From positions 372,001-436,000 of the forward strand of contig CAWBVZ010000003.1 in NCBI GenBank assembly GCA_963792385.1: DNA of 64,000 bases, given 5' to 3'. The DNA comes from DASSUW01 sp963792385 (GTDB lineage Bacteria > Actinomycetota > Thermoleophilia > Solirubrobacterales > Solirubrobacteraceae). This document shows positions 28,216 through 38,002 of the stretch, piece by piece (position 1 is the first letter of the stretch; each line of letters opens with the position of its first letter). The notes beneath the pieces are model-generated. The model saw only the letters and a list, made by a program, of their open reading frames with translations, ran no database searches and was not told the DNA's origin. The position numbers and the translations under genes are program-made.

Positions 28216-28837
28216 CGGTTCCGAAGATCCGATCGCCCGCGTCTCCGAGCCCGGGGCGGATATAGCCGTTGCCGTCGAGCTGGCGGTCGAGCGCGGCGGT
28301 GAGGATCGGGACGCCGGGGTGTGCGCTCTGCAGCGCCTCGACGCCCTCGGGCGCGGCGACCAGGCACACGAACGTGATCCGCTGCGCGCCGGCGCGCTTG
28401 AGGCGGGCGATCGCCTGCGTCGCGCTGCCGCCGGTGGCGAGCATCGGGTCGACCACGAACACCTCGGCGTCGGCCACGCCGGACGGGATGTTCTCGTAGT
28501 AGCCGACCGGCCGCAGCGCCTCCTCGTCGCGGTACATGCCGAGGTGCCCGACACGCGCGTCGGGCACGAGCCGCAGGAAGCCGTCGACGAGGCCGAGCCC
28601 GGCCCGCAGGATCGCCACGAGCACCACCTCGTCGGCCAGCCGCGAGCCCTGAGTGGTCTCGAGCGGGGTCTCCAGGTCGTACTCGTCGTGCCGCAGCCCG
28701 CGCATCGCCTCGTACGCGAGGATCATCGCCGCGTCGTCGAGCGTCTGCCGGAACACACCGTGCGGCGTGTTGCGATCGCGCAGAATCGAGACCAGGCGCC
28801 GCAGCAGCACATGGTCGACAACGGTGACTCCCTCCAT
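28208..28837 (-). CDS. upp: Uracil phosphoribosyltransferase
   Basis: Salvages uracil with PRPP to UMP. The 209-aa protein has the usual length. Conserved parts are VDHVLLRRLVSILRD, ETTQGSRLADEVVLVAILRAG, VGYYENIP, the PRPP loop FVVDPMLATGGSA and the C-terminal GYIRPGLGDAGDRIFGT. It is divergent from the nucleoside salvage operon, fitting a shared function in pyrimidine recovery. ATG 28837 lies 8 nt after a TACGTT -10 box on the minus strand. The phosphatase gene follows with an 8-nt overlap. Confidence 0.95.
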   Translation of the reverse strand: MEGVTVVDHVLLRRLVSILRDRNTPHGVFRQTLDDAAMILAYEAMRGLRHDEYDLETPLETTQGSRLADEVVLVAILRAGLGLVDGFLRLVPDARVGHLGMYRDEEALRPVGYYENIPSGVADAEVFVVDPMLATGGSATQAIARLKRAGAQRITFVCLVAAPEGVEALQSAHPGVPILTAALDRQLDGNGYIRPGLGDAGDRIFGTDR

Positions 28838-28845
28838 CCGGGAGC

Positions 28846-28851
28846 AACGTA
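28846..28851 (-). promoter_or_regulatory. -10 box of upp (TACGTT)
   Basis: On the minus strand TACGTT ends 8 nt before the upp ATG. It lies 11 bp from the -10 box of the divergent nucleoside operon. Confidence 0.35.
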
Positions 28852-28861
28852 CTACGTGTAC

Positions 28862-28867
28862 TAGTCT
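28862..28867 (+). promoter_or_regulatory. -10 box of the nucleoside salvage operon (TAGTCT)
   Basis: TAGTCT ends 7 nt before the GTG of the CYTH-deaminase gene, predicting a leaderless mRNA for the whole operon. Confidence 0.45.
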
Positions 28868-28874
28868 CGCGGCC

Positions 28875-29774
28875 GTGTCCGCTCCCCGTCGCAACGTCGA
28901 GCTGAAGGCATTCGACCCGGATCCGGCGCGCTCGCTGGCGGTCTGCCGCGATCTCGGGGCGGAGGATCGCGGCGTGCTGCGCCAGCGCGACACGTACTTC
29001 CGCGCCCGCGAGGGGCGGTTGAAGCTGCGCGAGGAGGAGCCCGGAGGGGCGGCGCTGATCCAGTACGACCGCCCGGATGCCGCCGCGGCACGCGAGAGCC
29101 GTTATCGGCTCGCGCCGGTGCCGGATCCGGACACGCTGCGCGCGTCGCTCGACGCCGCACTCGGCACGCTGGTCGTGGTCGACAAGGAGCGCCATCTGCT
29201 GCTGTGGGACGGCGTGCGGATCCACCTCGACACGGTCGCCGGTCTCGGCTCGTTCGTCGAGCTGGAGGGCGTCGCGCCGCCCGAGTCCGACCTCTCGGCG
29301 GAGCGCGAGAAGGTCGCCCACCTGCAGGACGCGCTCGGCATCGGCGAGATCCTCACGGACTCCTACTCGGACCGCCTGCTCGGGCCTGACGCGCTGATCG
29401 CCGCGGCGCGCGAGGCGATGGGCCGCGCGCATGCGCCGTACTCGCGCTTCAAGGTCGGCGCCGCGCTGCGCGCCGACGACGGGTCGCTGCACGCGGGGGC
29501 GAACGTGGAGAACGCCGCCTACCCGCAGAGCCAGTGCGCCGAGGCGTCGGCGATCGGCGTGCTCGTGGCGGCCGGCCGCGGCCGGGTGCTGGAGGTGGCC
29601 GTGATCGCCGACTCCCCCGACATCTGCGTGCCGTGCGGCGGCTGCCGTCAGCGCCTGCGCGAGTTCATGCCGCTCGACGGCCTCGTGCACCTGTGCTCGG
29701 GGACCGGCGAGCGGCGCACCGCGACGCTGGAGGAGTTGCTGCCGATGTCGTTCGGACCGGAGTTCCTGCCGTGA
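28875..29774 (+). CDS. CYTH domain-cytidine deaminase fusion protein
   Basis: A 299-aa protein joining two enzymes in one uninterrupted frame. Residues ~1-165 form a CYTH domain (class IV adenylate cyclase/thiamine triphosphatase superfamily): NVELKAFD with the signature acidic-Lys motif, LRQRDTYF, GRLKLREEE, LIQYDRPDA and GSFVELEGV. Residues ~175-299 form a cytidine deaminase: YSRFKVGAALRADDGSLHAG, NVENAAYPQSQCAEASAIG with the C-x-E motif, and VPCGGCRQRLREF with two further zinc cysteines. The deaminase half converts (deoxy)cytidine to (deoxy)uridine. The CYTH half may bind or hydrolyse a triphosphate or polyphosphate; its role is unknown. It heads a nucleoside salvage operon and overlaps punA (GTGA). 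Confidence 0.85.
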   Translation: MSAPRRNVELKAFDPDPARSLAVCRDLGAEDRGVLRQRDTYFRAREGRLKLREEEPGGAALIQYDRPDAAAARESRYRLAPVPDPDTLRASLDAALGTLVVVDKERHLLLWDGVRIHLDTVAGLGSFVELEGVAPPESDLSAEREKVAHLQDALGIGEILTDSYSDRLLGPDALIAAAREAMGRAHAPYSRFKVGAALRADDGSLHAGANVENAAYPQSQCAEASAIGVLVAAGRGRVLEVAVIADSPDICVPCGGCRQRLREFMPLDGLVHLCSGTGERRTATLEELLPMSFGPEFLP

Positions 29775-30583
29775 GCGAGGCCGAGGCCGCGGCGGTTATC
29801 GCCGAGCGGGCGCCGGGTCTGGAGCCGCGGCTCGGAATCATCCTCGGCTCGGGGCTCGGCGCCGTCGCCGAGGCGCTCGATGACGCCGTCACGATCCCCT
29901 ACGGCGACCTGCCGGGGTTCCCGCGGCCGGGGATCGCCGGCCACGCCGGGACGCTCGCGCTCGGCACGCTCTCGGGCCTGCCCGTCGCGGTCATGCAGGG
30001 CCGGCGGCACGTCTACGAGGGCGGCGACCCGGGCGCGATGGCCGTGCCGGTACGGACGCTCAAGCGCGCCGGCGCCCGAGCGCTGCTGGCCACCAACGCC
30101 GCCGGCTCGCTGCGCGAGGAGGTCGGCCCGGGCTCGCTGATGGCGATCGCCGACCACATCAACATGCTCGGCGTCAACCCGCTCACGGGCCCGAACGACG
30201 AGGCCGTCGGCCCGCGCTTCCCGAGCCTGCGCGACGCTTACGACCCGGACCTGCGGCGCATCCTCGCCGGCACCGCGGGCGTGCTCGGCATCACGCTCGC
30301 CGAGGGCGTCTACCTCGCCACCGCCGGCCCGAGCTTCGAGACGCCCGCCGAGATCCGCGCGTTCCGCACGCTCGGCGCCGATGCGGTCGGCATGTCGACC
30401 GTGCCCGAGGTGATCCTCGCCCGCCACGCCGGCCTGCGCGTGGCCGCCGTGTCGGCGATCACCAACCTCGCCGAGGGCATGGGCGGCGAGGCGCTCTCGC
30501 ACGAGCAGACGCTGCACTACGCCAACCAGGCGGCCGCGGACCTCACGCGGCTGATCGGAGCCTTCTGCCGGGAGCTCGCGTAG
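29771..30583 (+). CDS. punA: Purine-nucleoside phosphorylase
   Basis: Splits purine nucleosides with phosphate to base and ribose-1-phosphate. The 270-aa protein has GIILGSGLGAVAEAL, the phosphate-site QGRRHVYEGG, LLATNAAGSL, and the substrate-site motif GPSFETPAEIRAFRTLGADA followed by VGMSTVPE, which mark the trimeric PNP class. GTG 29771 overlaps the deaminase stop, and the stop TAG shares one base with the GTG of deoA. Tight overlaps indicate translational coupling through the operon. Confidence 0.95.
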   Translation: MSEAEAAAVIAERAPGLEPRLGIILGSGLGAVAEALDDAVTIPYGDLPGFPRPGIAGHAGTLALGTLSGLPVAVMQGRRHVYEGGDPGAMAVPVRTLKRAGARALLATNAAGSLREEVGPGSLMAIADHINMLGVNPLTGPNDEAVGPRFPSLRDAYDPDLRRILAGTAGVLGITLAEGVYLATAGPSFETPAEIRAFRTLGADAVGMSTVPEVILARHAGLRVAAVSAITNLAEGMGGEALSHEQTLHYANQAAADLTRLIGAFCRELA

Positions 30584-31891
30584 TGCTCGCGGCCGAGGTG
30601 ATCCGCCGCAAGCGCGACGGCAACCGGCTGACGCCCGACGAAGTGCAGTTCCTGGTCGCCGGGATCACCGACGGATCGCTGTCGGACGCGCAGGTCGGCG
30701 CGCTCGCGATGGCGCTGTTCCTGCGTGGGATGGAGACCGAGGAGCGCGTGGCGCTGACCGCCGCGATGACCCACTCCGGCACCGTGATCGACTGGGACCT
30801 CGACCGCCCGGTGCTCGACAAGCACTCGACGGGCGGGGTCGGGGACAAGGTGTCGCTGATGCTGGCGCCGATCGTCGCCGCCTGCGGCGGCGCGGTGCCG
30901 ATGATCTCCGGCCGCGGCCTCGGCCACACCGGCGGGACGCTCGACAAGCTCGACGCGGTCCCCGGCTACGTCACGACGCCCGACCTCGATCGCCTGCGCG
31001 CCGTGGTCGCCGACGTCGGCTGCGCGATCGTCGGCCAGACCGCCGAGCTCGCGCCCGCCGACCGCCGGCTGTACGCGATCCGCGACGCCACCGGCACGGT
31101 CGAGTCGATCCCGTTGATCGTCGCCTCGATCCTGTCGAAGAAGCTCGCCGCCGGGCTCGACGCGCTCGTGATGGACGTCAAGTTCGGCTCCGGCGCGTTC
31201 ATGGCCGAGCGGCCCGCCGCGGAGGAGCTCGCCCGCGCGCTCGTCGACGTGGCCGGCGGCGCCGGCCTGCCGACCGTCGCGCTGCTGACAGACATGGACG
31301 AGGTGCTCGGCTCGACGGCGGGCAACGCCGTCGAGGTGCGCGAGTCGCTCGACTACCTGACCGGCGCCGCGCGCGAGCCGCGCCTGCACGAGGTGACGCT
31401 CGCGCTGGCGGCGTCGCTGCTCGACGCAGGGCGGCCTGGCGGAGGACGAGGCCGCCGCCCGCGCCGACGCCGAGCGCGCGCTCGAGTCCGGCGCGGCGGC
31501 CGAGCGGTTCGCCGCCATGATCGCCGCGCTCGGCGGCCCGGCCGACCTGCTCGAGGCGCCCGAGCGCCACCTCGCGGCCGCGCCGGTCACGCGCGCGGCC
31601 GCGCCCGAGCAGGCCGGCGTCGTCGCCGGCATGGACTGCCGCGCGGTCGGCCTCGTGGTCACCGGGCTGGGCGGCAACCGGCGCCGCGAGGACGACGTGA
31701 TCGACCCGTCCGTCGGCCTCACCGAGATCGCGCCGATCGGCGCGCAGGTCGGCCCCGACCGGCCGCTGGCGGTCGTCCATGCGGCGTCCGAGGACGCCGC
31801 CGACGAGGCCGTTGCCGCGCTGCGCGCGGCGATCGCGGTCCGCGGCGAGGCGCCGCCGGAGCGCCCGGTCGTCGCCGGGAGGATCGCGTGA
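30583..31891 (+). CDS. deoA: Thymidine/pyrimidine-nucleoside phosphorylase (one frameshift)
   Basis: Cleaves thymidine and (deoxy)uridine to base and sugar phosphate. About 435 aa after correction, normal length. Motifs: KHSTGGVGDKVSLMLAPIV, ISGRGLGHTGGTLDKLD, ALVMDVKFGSGAFM, and VGLVVTGLGGNRRREDDVID in the C-terminal domain. The frame shifts by one extra base at 31429-31431 (GGG for GG): LAASLLDAG is followed in the next frame by GLAEDEAAARADAERAL. Both sides are conserved, so an assembly error is likely. The stop overlaps the add start by 4 nt. Confidence 0.9.
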
Positions 31892-32878
31892 TCCCGAAGG
31901 CCGAGCTGCACGTGCACCTCGAGGGCACGGCGCCCGCCGGCGCTGATCCGGCGGCTCGCCGCCCGCAACGGCATGACCGTCCCCGAGGGCGTGTTCGCGA
32001 GCGAGGAGCAGTTCGCCTGGTCGGACTTCCTGCACTTCCTGCGCACCTACGACCTCGCCGCGAGCGTGATCCGGACGCCCGAGGACTACCGCGACGTGAC
32101 GTTCGAGTACCTCTCGGGCGCGGCGGCGGAGGGCGCGCTGTACGTCGAGATGATCGCTTCGCCGGATCACGCCGCCGCGGTCGGGCTGTCCGACGCCGAC
32201 CACTACGCCGGCATCGCCCAGGGGATCGACGACGCGCGCGCGGCGCACGGGATCGAGTGCCGGATCGTGATCGCGGCCGTGCGCAACCTCGGCGTCGAGG
32301 CGGCCGAGGCGATCGCACGCCGCCACGCCGACGACCGGCATCCGTACGTGGTCGGCTTCAACCTCGTCGGCGACGAGGCCGCGTGGCCGGCGAGCCTGTT
32401 CGCGGGCGCCTACGAGGTCGCTGCCGGCTCCGGGCTGGGCTGCACCGTGCACGCGGGCGAGCACGCGGGGCCGGAGTCCGTGCGCGCGGCGCTCGAGCTG
32501 CCGATCACCCGGATCTCACACGGCGTGCGGGCGATCGAGGACCCTTCCCTGGTCGCCGAACTGGCCGAGCGCGCGATCGTGCTGGAGGTATGTCCGAGCT
32601 CGAACGTGTCGCTGGGAGTCTTCCCGACCTACGAGGACCATCCTCTCGGTGCGCTCCGGGAGGCCGGGGTGCGGGTCACACTCGGCTCTGACGATCCGCC
32701 CTATTTCGGATGTAGTATCGGCTCAGAGTATGCCGTTGCGCATGAGCGCATCGGTTTTGAGGAGGAACAGCTGATCGAAGTTACGCGGACCGCCCTCGGG
32801 GCGAGTTTTGCGGAGGATGCGGTGAAGGACGCCCTCCTCGCACGACTCGATTTCCCCGATGGCAGCGCGAACGTCTAG
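31888..32878 (+). CDS. add: Adenosine deaminase (one frameshift)
   Basis: Deaminates adenosine to inosine, feeding punA. About 329 aa after correction. Metal ligands and active-site residues are present: AELHVHLEGT (HxH), GCTVHAGEHAGPESVR, RISHGVRA, EVCPSSNVSLG and LGSDDPPYF. One extra C at 31933-31935 breaks the frame after GTAP; PALIRRLAARNGMTVPEGVF continues in the next frame. GTG 31888 overlaps deoA. The last ~250 bp are less GC-rich than the rest of the operon, a mild base-composition change without other sign of transfer. Confidence 0.9.
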
Positions 32879-32921
32879 GCTGCCGCCGCCTCAAAGGCCC
32901 TTTACGTCTGGAGGACAATCA

Positions 32922-33981
32922 GTGCCAAAGCGCAGCCTCGCCGCCATCCTATTTGCGGCCTTCGTGCTGGTCCTAGGTGTAGTCGCCGTAGGGTGCGGCG
33001 ACGACGATTCCACCGGTGGATCGGGGGCGGACACCAGCACGTCCGAGCCCGAGAAGAAGCCCATCAAGGTCGGTCTCGTCACCGACATCGGCGGACTCAA
33101 TGATCGCTCGTTCAACCAGCTCGCCAACGACGGGCTCGAGCGTGCGAAGTCAGAGCTCGGAGTCGAGGGCAAGGTGCTGACCTCCAAGTCCAACGCGGAC
33201 TACGTGCCGAACCTCTCGACGCTCGCCCAGCAGAAGTACGACCTCGTGGTCGGCGTCGGCTTCCTGATGGCCGACGCGATGAACACCGTCGCCACGAAGT
33301 TCCCCGACACGAACTTCGCGATCATCGACTTCCCGCAGGCGGGCCTGAAGGGCAAGCCGGCCAACGTCCGCGGCCTGCTGTTCAAGGAGAACGAGGCGGG
33401 CTACCTCGCCGGCTACCTCGTCCGGGCTCGTGGTCAAGGACAAGGGCGGCGACCAGGTCATCTCGTCCGTCGGCGGCCAGAAGATCCCGCCGGTCGACGC
33501 GCTACATCGCCGGCTACCAGGCGGGGGCGAAGGCGTCCAACCCGGAGATCAAGGCGCTCAACGACTACTCGCAGGACTTCGTCGACCAGGCGAAGTGCAA
33601 GGAGATCGCGCTCAACCACATCGCGGAGGGCGCCCAGGTCGTCTTCCAGGTGGCGGGCCAGTGCGGCCTCGGCGCGCTTGACGCCGCGAAGGAGAAGGGC
33701 GTGCAAGGGATCGGCGTCGACGCCGACCAGGGCTACCTCGGCGATCACATCCTGACCTCGGCGCAGAAGAAGGTCGACGTCGTCGGTGTTCGAGACCGCC
33801 AAGGCCGTCCAGGACGGCACCTACAAGGGCGGCGAGGACCAGATCTTCGACCTCAAGTCCGACGGTGTCGCGCTCGGCAAGCTGAACGCCGAAGGGCGAG
33901 AAGTTCGCCGACCAGATCGAGGAGGTCAAGCAGAAGATCATCTCCGGCGAGATCACCGACATCCCGGCGGAGGTGAAGTAG
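32922..33981 (+). CDS. BMP-family nucleoside-binding lipoprotein (four frameshifts)
   Basis: Substrate-binding lipoprotein of a nucleoside ABC importer, about 352 aa after correction. Signal peptide and lipobox end in VVAVGCG (Cys about residue 26). The mature part has KVGLVTDIGGLNDRSFNQLA, the PnrA/BMP signature, then FPDTNFAIIDFP and GYLAGYL. Four one-base insertions break the frame: at 33424-33426 (GGG), about 33497 (an extra G in GACGCGCTAC), 33785-33786 (GG) and 33894-33896 (GGG). In the successive frames conserved blocks follow without gap: VVKDKGGDQVISSVGGQKIP, AGQCGLGALDAAKEKGVQ, FETAKAVQDGTYKGGEDQ and FADQIEEVKQKIISGE. GTG 32922 has GGAGGACA at good spacing. Confidence 0.85.
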
Positions 33982-34004
33982 GGAACGAGACGGACTCACA
34001 GCCG

Positions 34005-35535
34005 ATGCCCGGCGACGCGCTCGCGCTCGAGTTGCGCGGGATCACCAAGCGGTTCGGCCCGCTGGTCGCGAACGATGCGATCGACTTCGAGCTGCGCCGT
34101 GGCGAGATCCACGCGCTGCTCGGGGAGAACGGGGCCGGCAAGTCGACCCTGATGAACGTCCTCTACGGGCTTCACCAGCCCGACGAGGGCGAGATCAGGC
34201 TCGACGGCGAGGTGGTCCGGATCGACTCCGCGAGGAGCGCGATCGGGCTGGGCATCGGCATGGTCCACCAGCACTTCATGCTCGTCCCGGTCATGACCGT
34301 GGCCGAGAACCTGGTGCTGGGGACCGAGCCCTCGCGCGGGCCGCTGCTCGACTACAAGACGGCGGCGGCCCGCACCCGCGAGCTATCCGAGCGGTTCGGG
34401 CTCGCGGTCAATCCGGAGGCAAAGGTCGAGGACCTCGGCGTCGGTGCCCAGCAGCGCGTGGAGATCCTGCGCGCGCTGTTCCGCGGCGCGAAGGTGCTGG
34501 TGCTCGACGAGCCGACGGCGGTGCTCACGGCGCAGGAGTCGCAGGACCTCTTCCGGGTGCTGCGGACGCTGGCGGCCGACGGCACCTCGATCATCTTCAT
34601 CTCGCACAAGCTCAACGAGGTGCTCGACGTCTCCGACCACGTGACGGTGCTGCGGCGCGGCAAGAAGATCGACACGGTGCCGACCGAGGGCGCGACGGAG
34701 CGCAGCCTCGCGCGGCTGATGGTCGGCCGCGACGTGCTGCTGTCGGTGGCCAGGACCGAGCACGAGCCGGGCGAGGCGGTGCTCGAGGTCAAGGACCTGC
34801 ACGTCAACGACGACCGCGGGCTGCCGGCCGTCAACGGCATCTCGCTCGTCCGTGCGGGCGGGCGAGATCGTCGGCCTGGCCGGCGTGGACGCCAACGGCC
34901 AGAGCCAGCTGATCGAGGCGATCACCGGCCTGCGCAAGGTCGAGTCGGGCTCGATCGTGGTCGACGGGCGCGACATCACCGGGCAGAGCACGCTGGAGGC
35001 GATCGAGGCGGGCGTCGGCCACATCGCCGAGGACCGCCATCTCCGGGGCCTCGTGCTGGAGTTCGACCTCGCCGAGAACCTCTCGCTACTCGAGTACCGC
35101 GAGCCGTCGATGGCGCGCTGGGGCTGGCTGTCGCCGCGCAAGATGGCCGACCGGGCGCGCAAGCTGCTGAAGGACTACGACGTGCGCGGCGGCGAGACCG
35201 ACACGCCCGCCTCGTCACTGTCGGGAGGCAACCAACAGAAGGTCGTCATCGCGCGCGAGCTGTCGGCCGACCCGAAGGTGCTGATCGCGGCCCAGCCGAC
35301 GCGCGGCCTCGACGTCGGCGCGATCGAGTTCGTCCACCGCCGGCTGGTCGAGGAGAAGGACAAAGGACGCGCGATCCTGCTGGTCTCGCTGGAGCTCGAG
35401 GAGGTTCGCTCGCTCAGCGACCGTGCGCTGGTGATCTACGAAGGCGAGATCGCGGCCGAGCTGCCGCCGTCCTCGTCCGAGGAGGAGTTTGGCGTCGTGA
35501 TGACGGGCGGCGGGCGCGGCGGGGTCGCCGCGTGA
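34005..35535 (+). CDS. Nucleoside ABC transporter ATP-binding protein (one frameshift)
   Basis: A double ABC ATPase of about 509 aa, as in NupA/sugar and nucleoside importers. The first cassette has Walker A GENGAGKSTLMN, the Q-loop near MVHQHFMLV, GVGAQQRVEILRAL and Walker B VLVLDEPTAVL. The second has the degenerate Walker A GVDANGQSQLIEAI typical of the family, the signature SLSGGNQQKVVIAREL and LIAAQPTRGLDVGA. One extra C near 34850-34851 shifts the frame between the cassettes: NGISLV continues as VRAGEIVGLAG. The ATG at 34005 is 23 nt after the lipoprotein stop. The stop overlaps the GTG of the first permease. Confidence 0.9.
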
Positions 35536-36741
35536 GCGCGGAGCCGGGCTCGGCCGCACCGGTCACGGTCGCGGGACGGCTGTCCACCTACCTCCGCGGG
35601 CGGCGGCATCATCACGCCGCTGATCACCGTGGTGTTCGCGTTCGCGATCGGCGGCCTCGTCGTCCTCGCCACCGGCCACAACCCGATCAGCACGTACAAG
35701 GCGATCTTCGAGGGCACGGGCCTGACGTGGTTCTTCCCGTGGACGACCGGAGACGATCGGGTCGTCGCGGCGCTGAACCTCCAGCAGACGCTGATCGTGA
35801 CCGCGCCGCTGATCCTCACCGGCCTCGCGGTCGCGTTCGCGTTCCGATGCGGCCTGTTCAACATCGGCGGCCAGGGCCAGTACCTCGTCGGGTCGTACTT
35901 CGCGGTCTGGGTCGGCTCGTCGTTCGCGTCGATGCCGGGCGTGCTGCACATCCTGTTCGCGATGATCGCGGGGTGCTTGGCCGGAGCCGCGTGGGGCGCC
36001 ATCGCCGGCGTGCTGCGGGCCACGACGGGGGCCAACGAGGTGATCTCGACGATCATGCTCAACTGGATCGCGATCTACTCGGGCCTGTTCCTGTTCGGCC
36101 TGGGCGGCCCGCTGCAGAGCGACACCGACACGTCGGTGCCCGTGTCGAACGACATCGTCGAGAACGCCAAGCTGCCGGTGTTCTGGGGTGATCCGGAGCT
36201 TCAGGGCCTCCATATCGGCCTGTTCATCGCGCTCGCGATGGCGCTCGTGTTCTGGGTGATCCTCGAACGCACGCGCACCGGCTTCGAGGTCCGCGCCGTC
36301 GGCTTCAACCCGGAGGCCGCGCGGTCGGCCGGCATCTCCGTCGGTCGCAACTACGTGCTCGTGATGGCGATCTGCGGATTGTTCGCCGGGCTGGCCGGCT
36401 CGCTCGACGTGCTCGGCTGGCAGTTCCGGGTGGCGACCAACGACATCCAGATCTCCGAACTCGGCTTCCTCGGCATCGCCGTGGCGCTGCTCGGGCGCAA
36501 CACCGCGGTCGGCACGATCTTCGCGGCGCTGTTGTGGGGTGCGCTCGTCACCGGCACGTCGGTGCGCAACCTCGACCCGGAGGTCTTCGAGCCCGCGCTG
36601 GCCGGCAACCTGACACAGATCATCCAGGGCCTCGTCGTGCTGTTCGTCAGCGCCGACATCCTGGTGATCTACCTGTGGCAGATCCGCGGGAAGCTGCGAC
36701 GGCGGCCGCCTGCTGACCAGGCCGTGCAGGTGACGGCATGA
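35532..36741 (+). CDS. Nucleoside ABC transporter permease 1 (one frameshift)
   Basis: About 402 aa after correction, a multi-helix permease of the BPD_transp_2 family. Characteristic loops are FRCGLFNIGGQGQYLVGSYF, RATTGANEVISTIMLNWIAI and RAVGFNPEAARSAGISVGRN. One extra G at 35598-35600 separates the start (STYLRG) from GGIITPLITVVFAFAIGGLV in the next frame. The GTG start overlaps the ATPase stop and the end overlaps permease 2 (ATGA), so the two permeases are made together, presumably as a heterodimer. Confidence 0.88.
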
Positions 36742-37961
36742 GCACGCAGACCGCGCCGCGGCCTCCGGCTGCGCCGGCCGAGCCCCCGGCGGGCGGCTGG
36801 CTGACTCCCGCCAATGCGGGCTGGCTAGGCGTCGTGCTCGGCCTGCTGGCGTTCTTCGTCGCGCTGCCGCCGCTGACGATCCGCTCGATCGTGCCGACGG
36901 TCCTACTCGCCGTGGCGGCGGCCTTCGCCGCCGGCTGGGCGATCCGCGGCGGCGAGCGGCGCCTCGGCTGGGGGGCGGTGGCCGCGGCGGTCGTGGGCCT
37001 GGTCGGCGGGATCGCCGCGACGAAGTCGGGCGTGACCAACCTGGAGCGGGTGTTCGTGTGGTCGGCGCTGTTCGCGGCGATGCTGCGCTACGCGACGCCG
37101 CTGCTGTTCGCCGCGCTCGGCGGCGTCACTTCCGAGCGCAGCGGCGTCATCAACATCGGCCTCGAGGGCATGATGCTGATGGGCGCCTTCTGGGGCGTGT
37201 GGGGCGCCGAGGTCACCGGCTCGTGGCTGATCGGCCTGCTTATCGGCATGGTGTCGGGAGTGCTGCTGGCGCTCATCCACGCCGTGTTCGCGATCAGCCT
37301 GCGCGCCGATCAGATCGTCTCCGGCTTCTCGATGAACCTGCTCGCCGCCGGCATCACCGGGTTCTTCTACGTGAACATCTACGGTGCCACCGGGACGCCG
37401 GACAACATCCCGCGCGCGCCTGACGTGAACCTCCCCGGGATCGAGTCGATCCCGTTCTTCGGGGACGTCTTCGGGCACCTGAACATCCTGATCTGGCTCG
37501 GGCTGCTCACGGTCTTCCTGTTGTGGCTGCTGCTGTTCCGCACGCCGACCGGCCTGCGCCTGCGGTCGGTGGGCGAGAACCCGCTGGCCGCCGAGACGGC
37601 GGGCCTCTCGCCGATGAGGATCCGCTACCGGGCGGTCGCGGCCTCGGGCGCGCTCGCCGCGATCGGCGGCGCGTACCTGTCGATCGGCTTCGTCGGCTCG
37701 TTCACCGAGAACATGACGGCCGGGCGCGGGTTCATCGGCCTGGCGGTGATGATCTGCGGCCGCTGGATGCCGCAGGGCGCGCTCATCTTCGCGCTGCTGT
37801 TCGGCTTCTTCAGCGCGCTCGCCCAGCGGCTCCCCGTGTTCTCCCCCTCGGCCGCGACGCTGTTCCAGGCGCTCCCGTACGTCATCACGCTGATCGCCGT
37901 CGCCGGCGTCGTCGGTCGCTCGATTCCACCGGCCGCCGACGGACGCCCACTGGACCGATAG
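36738..37961 (+). CDS. Nucleoside ABC transporter permease 2
   Basis: A 407-aa membrane permease with ~10-11 predicted helices, partner of permease 1. Conserved parts: TPLLFAALGGVTSERSGVIN, IGLEGMMLMGAFWGVWGAE, SLRADQIVSGFSMNLLAAG and RLRSVGENPLAAETAGLSP. The N-terminus carries a Pro/Ala-rich stretch (TQTAPRPPAAPAEPPAGG) before the first helix. The frame is intact. It is the last recognisable gene of the operon that starts at 28.9 kb. Confidence 0.92.
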   Translation: MSTQTAPRPPAAPAEPPAGGWLTPANAGWLGVVLGLLAFFVALPPLTIRSIVPTVLLAVAAAFAAGWAIRGGERRLGWGAVAAAVVGLVGGIAATKSGVTNLERVFVWSALFAAMLRYATPLLFAALGGVTSERSGVINIGLEGMMLMGAFWGVWGAEVTGSWLIGLLIGMVSGVLLALIHAVFAISLRADQIVSGFSMNLLAAGITGFFYVNIYGATGTPDNIPRAPDVNLPGIESIPFFGDVFGHLNILIWLGLLTVFLLWLLLFRTPTGLRLRSVGENPLAAETAGLSPMRIRYRAVAASGALAAIGGAYLSIGFVGSFTENMTAGRGFIGLAVMICGRWMPQGALIFALLFGFFSALAQRLPVFSPSAATLFQALPYVITLIAVAGVVGRSIPPAADGRPLDR

Positions 37962-38002
37962 CCGGTTCGCGCGCGCCCGCGGGCGTGCGATCATCGGTGG
38001 CC

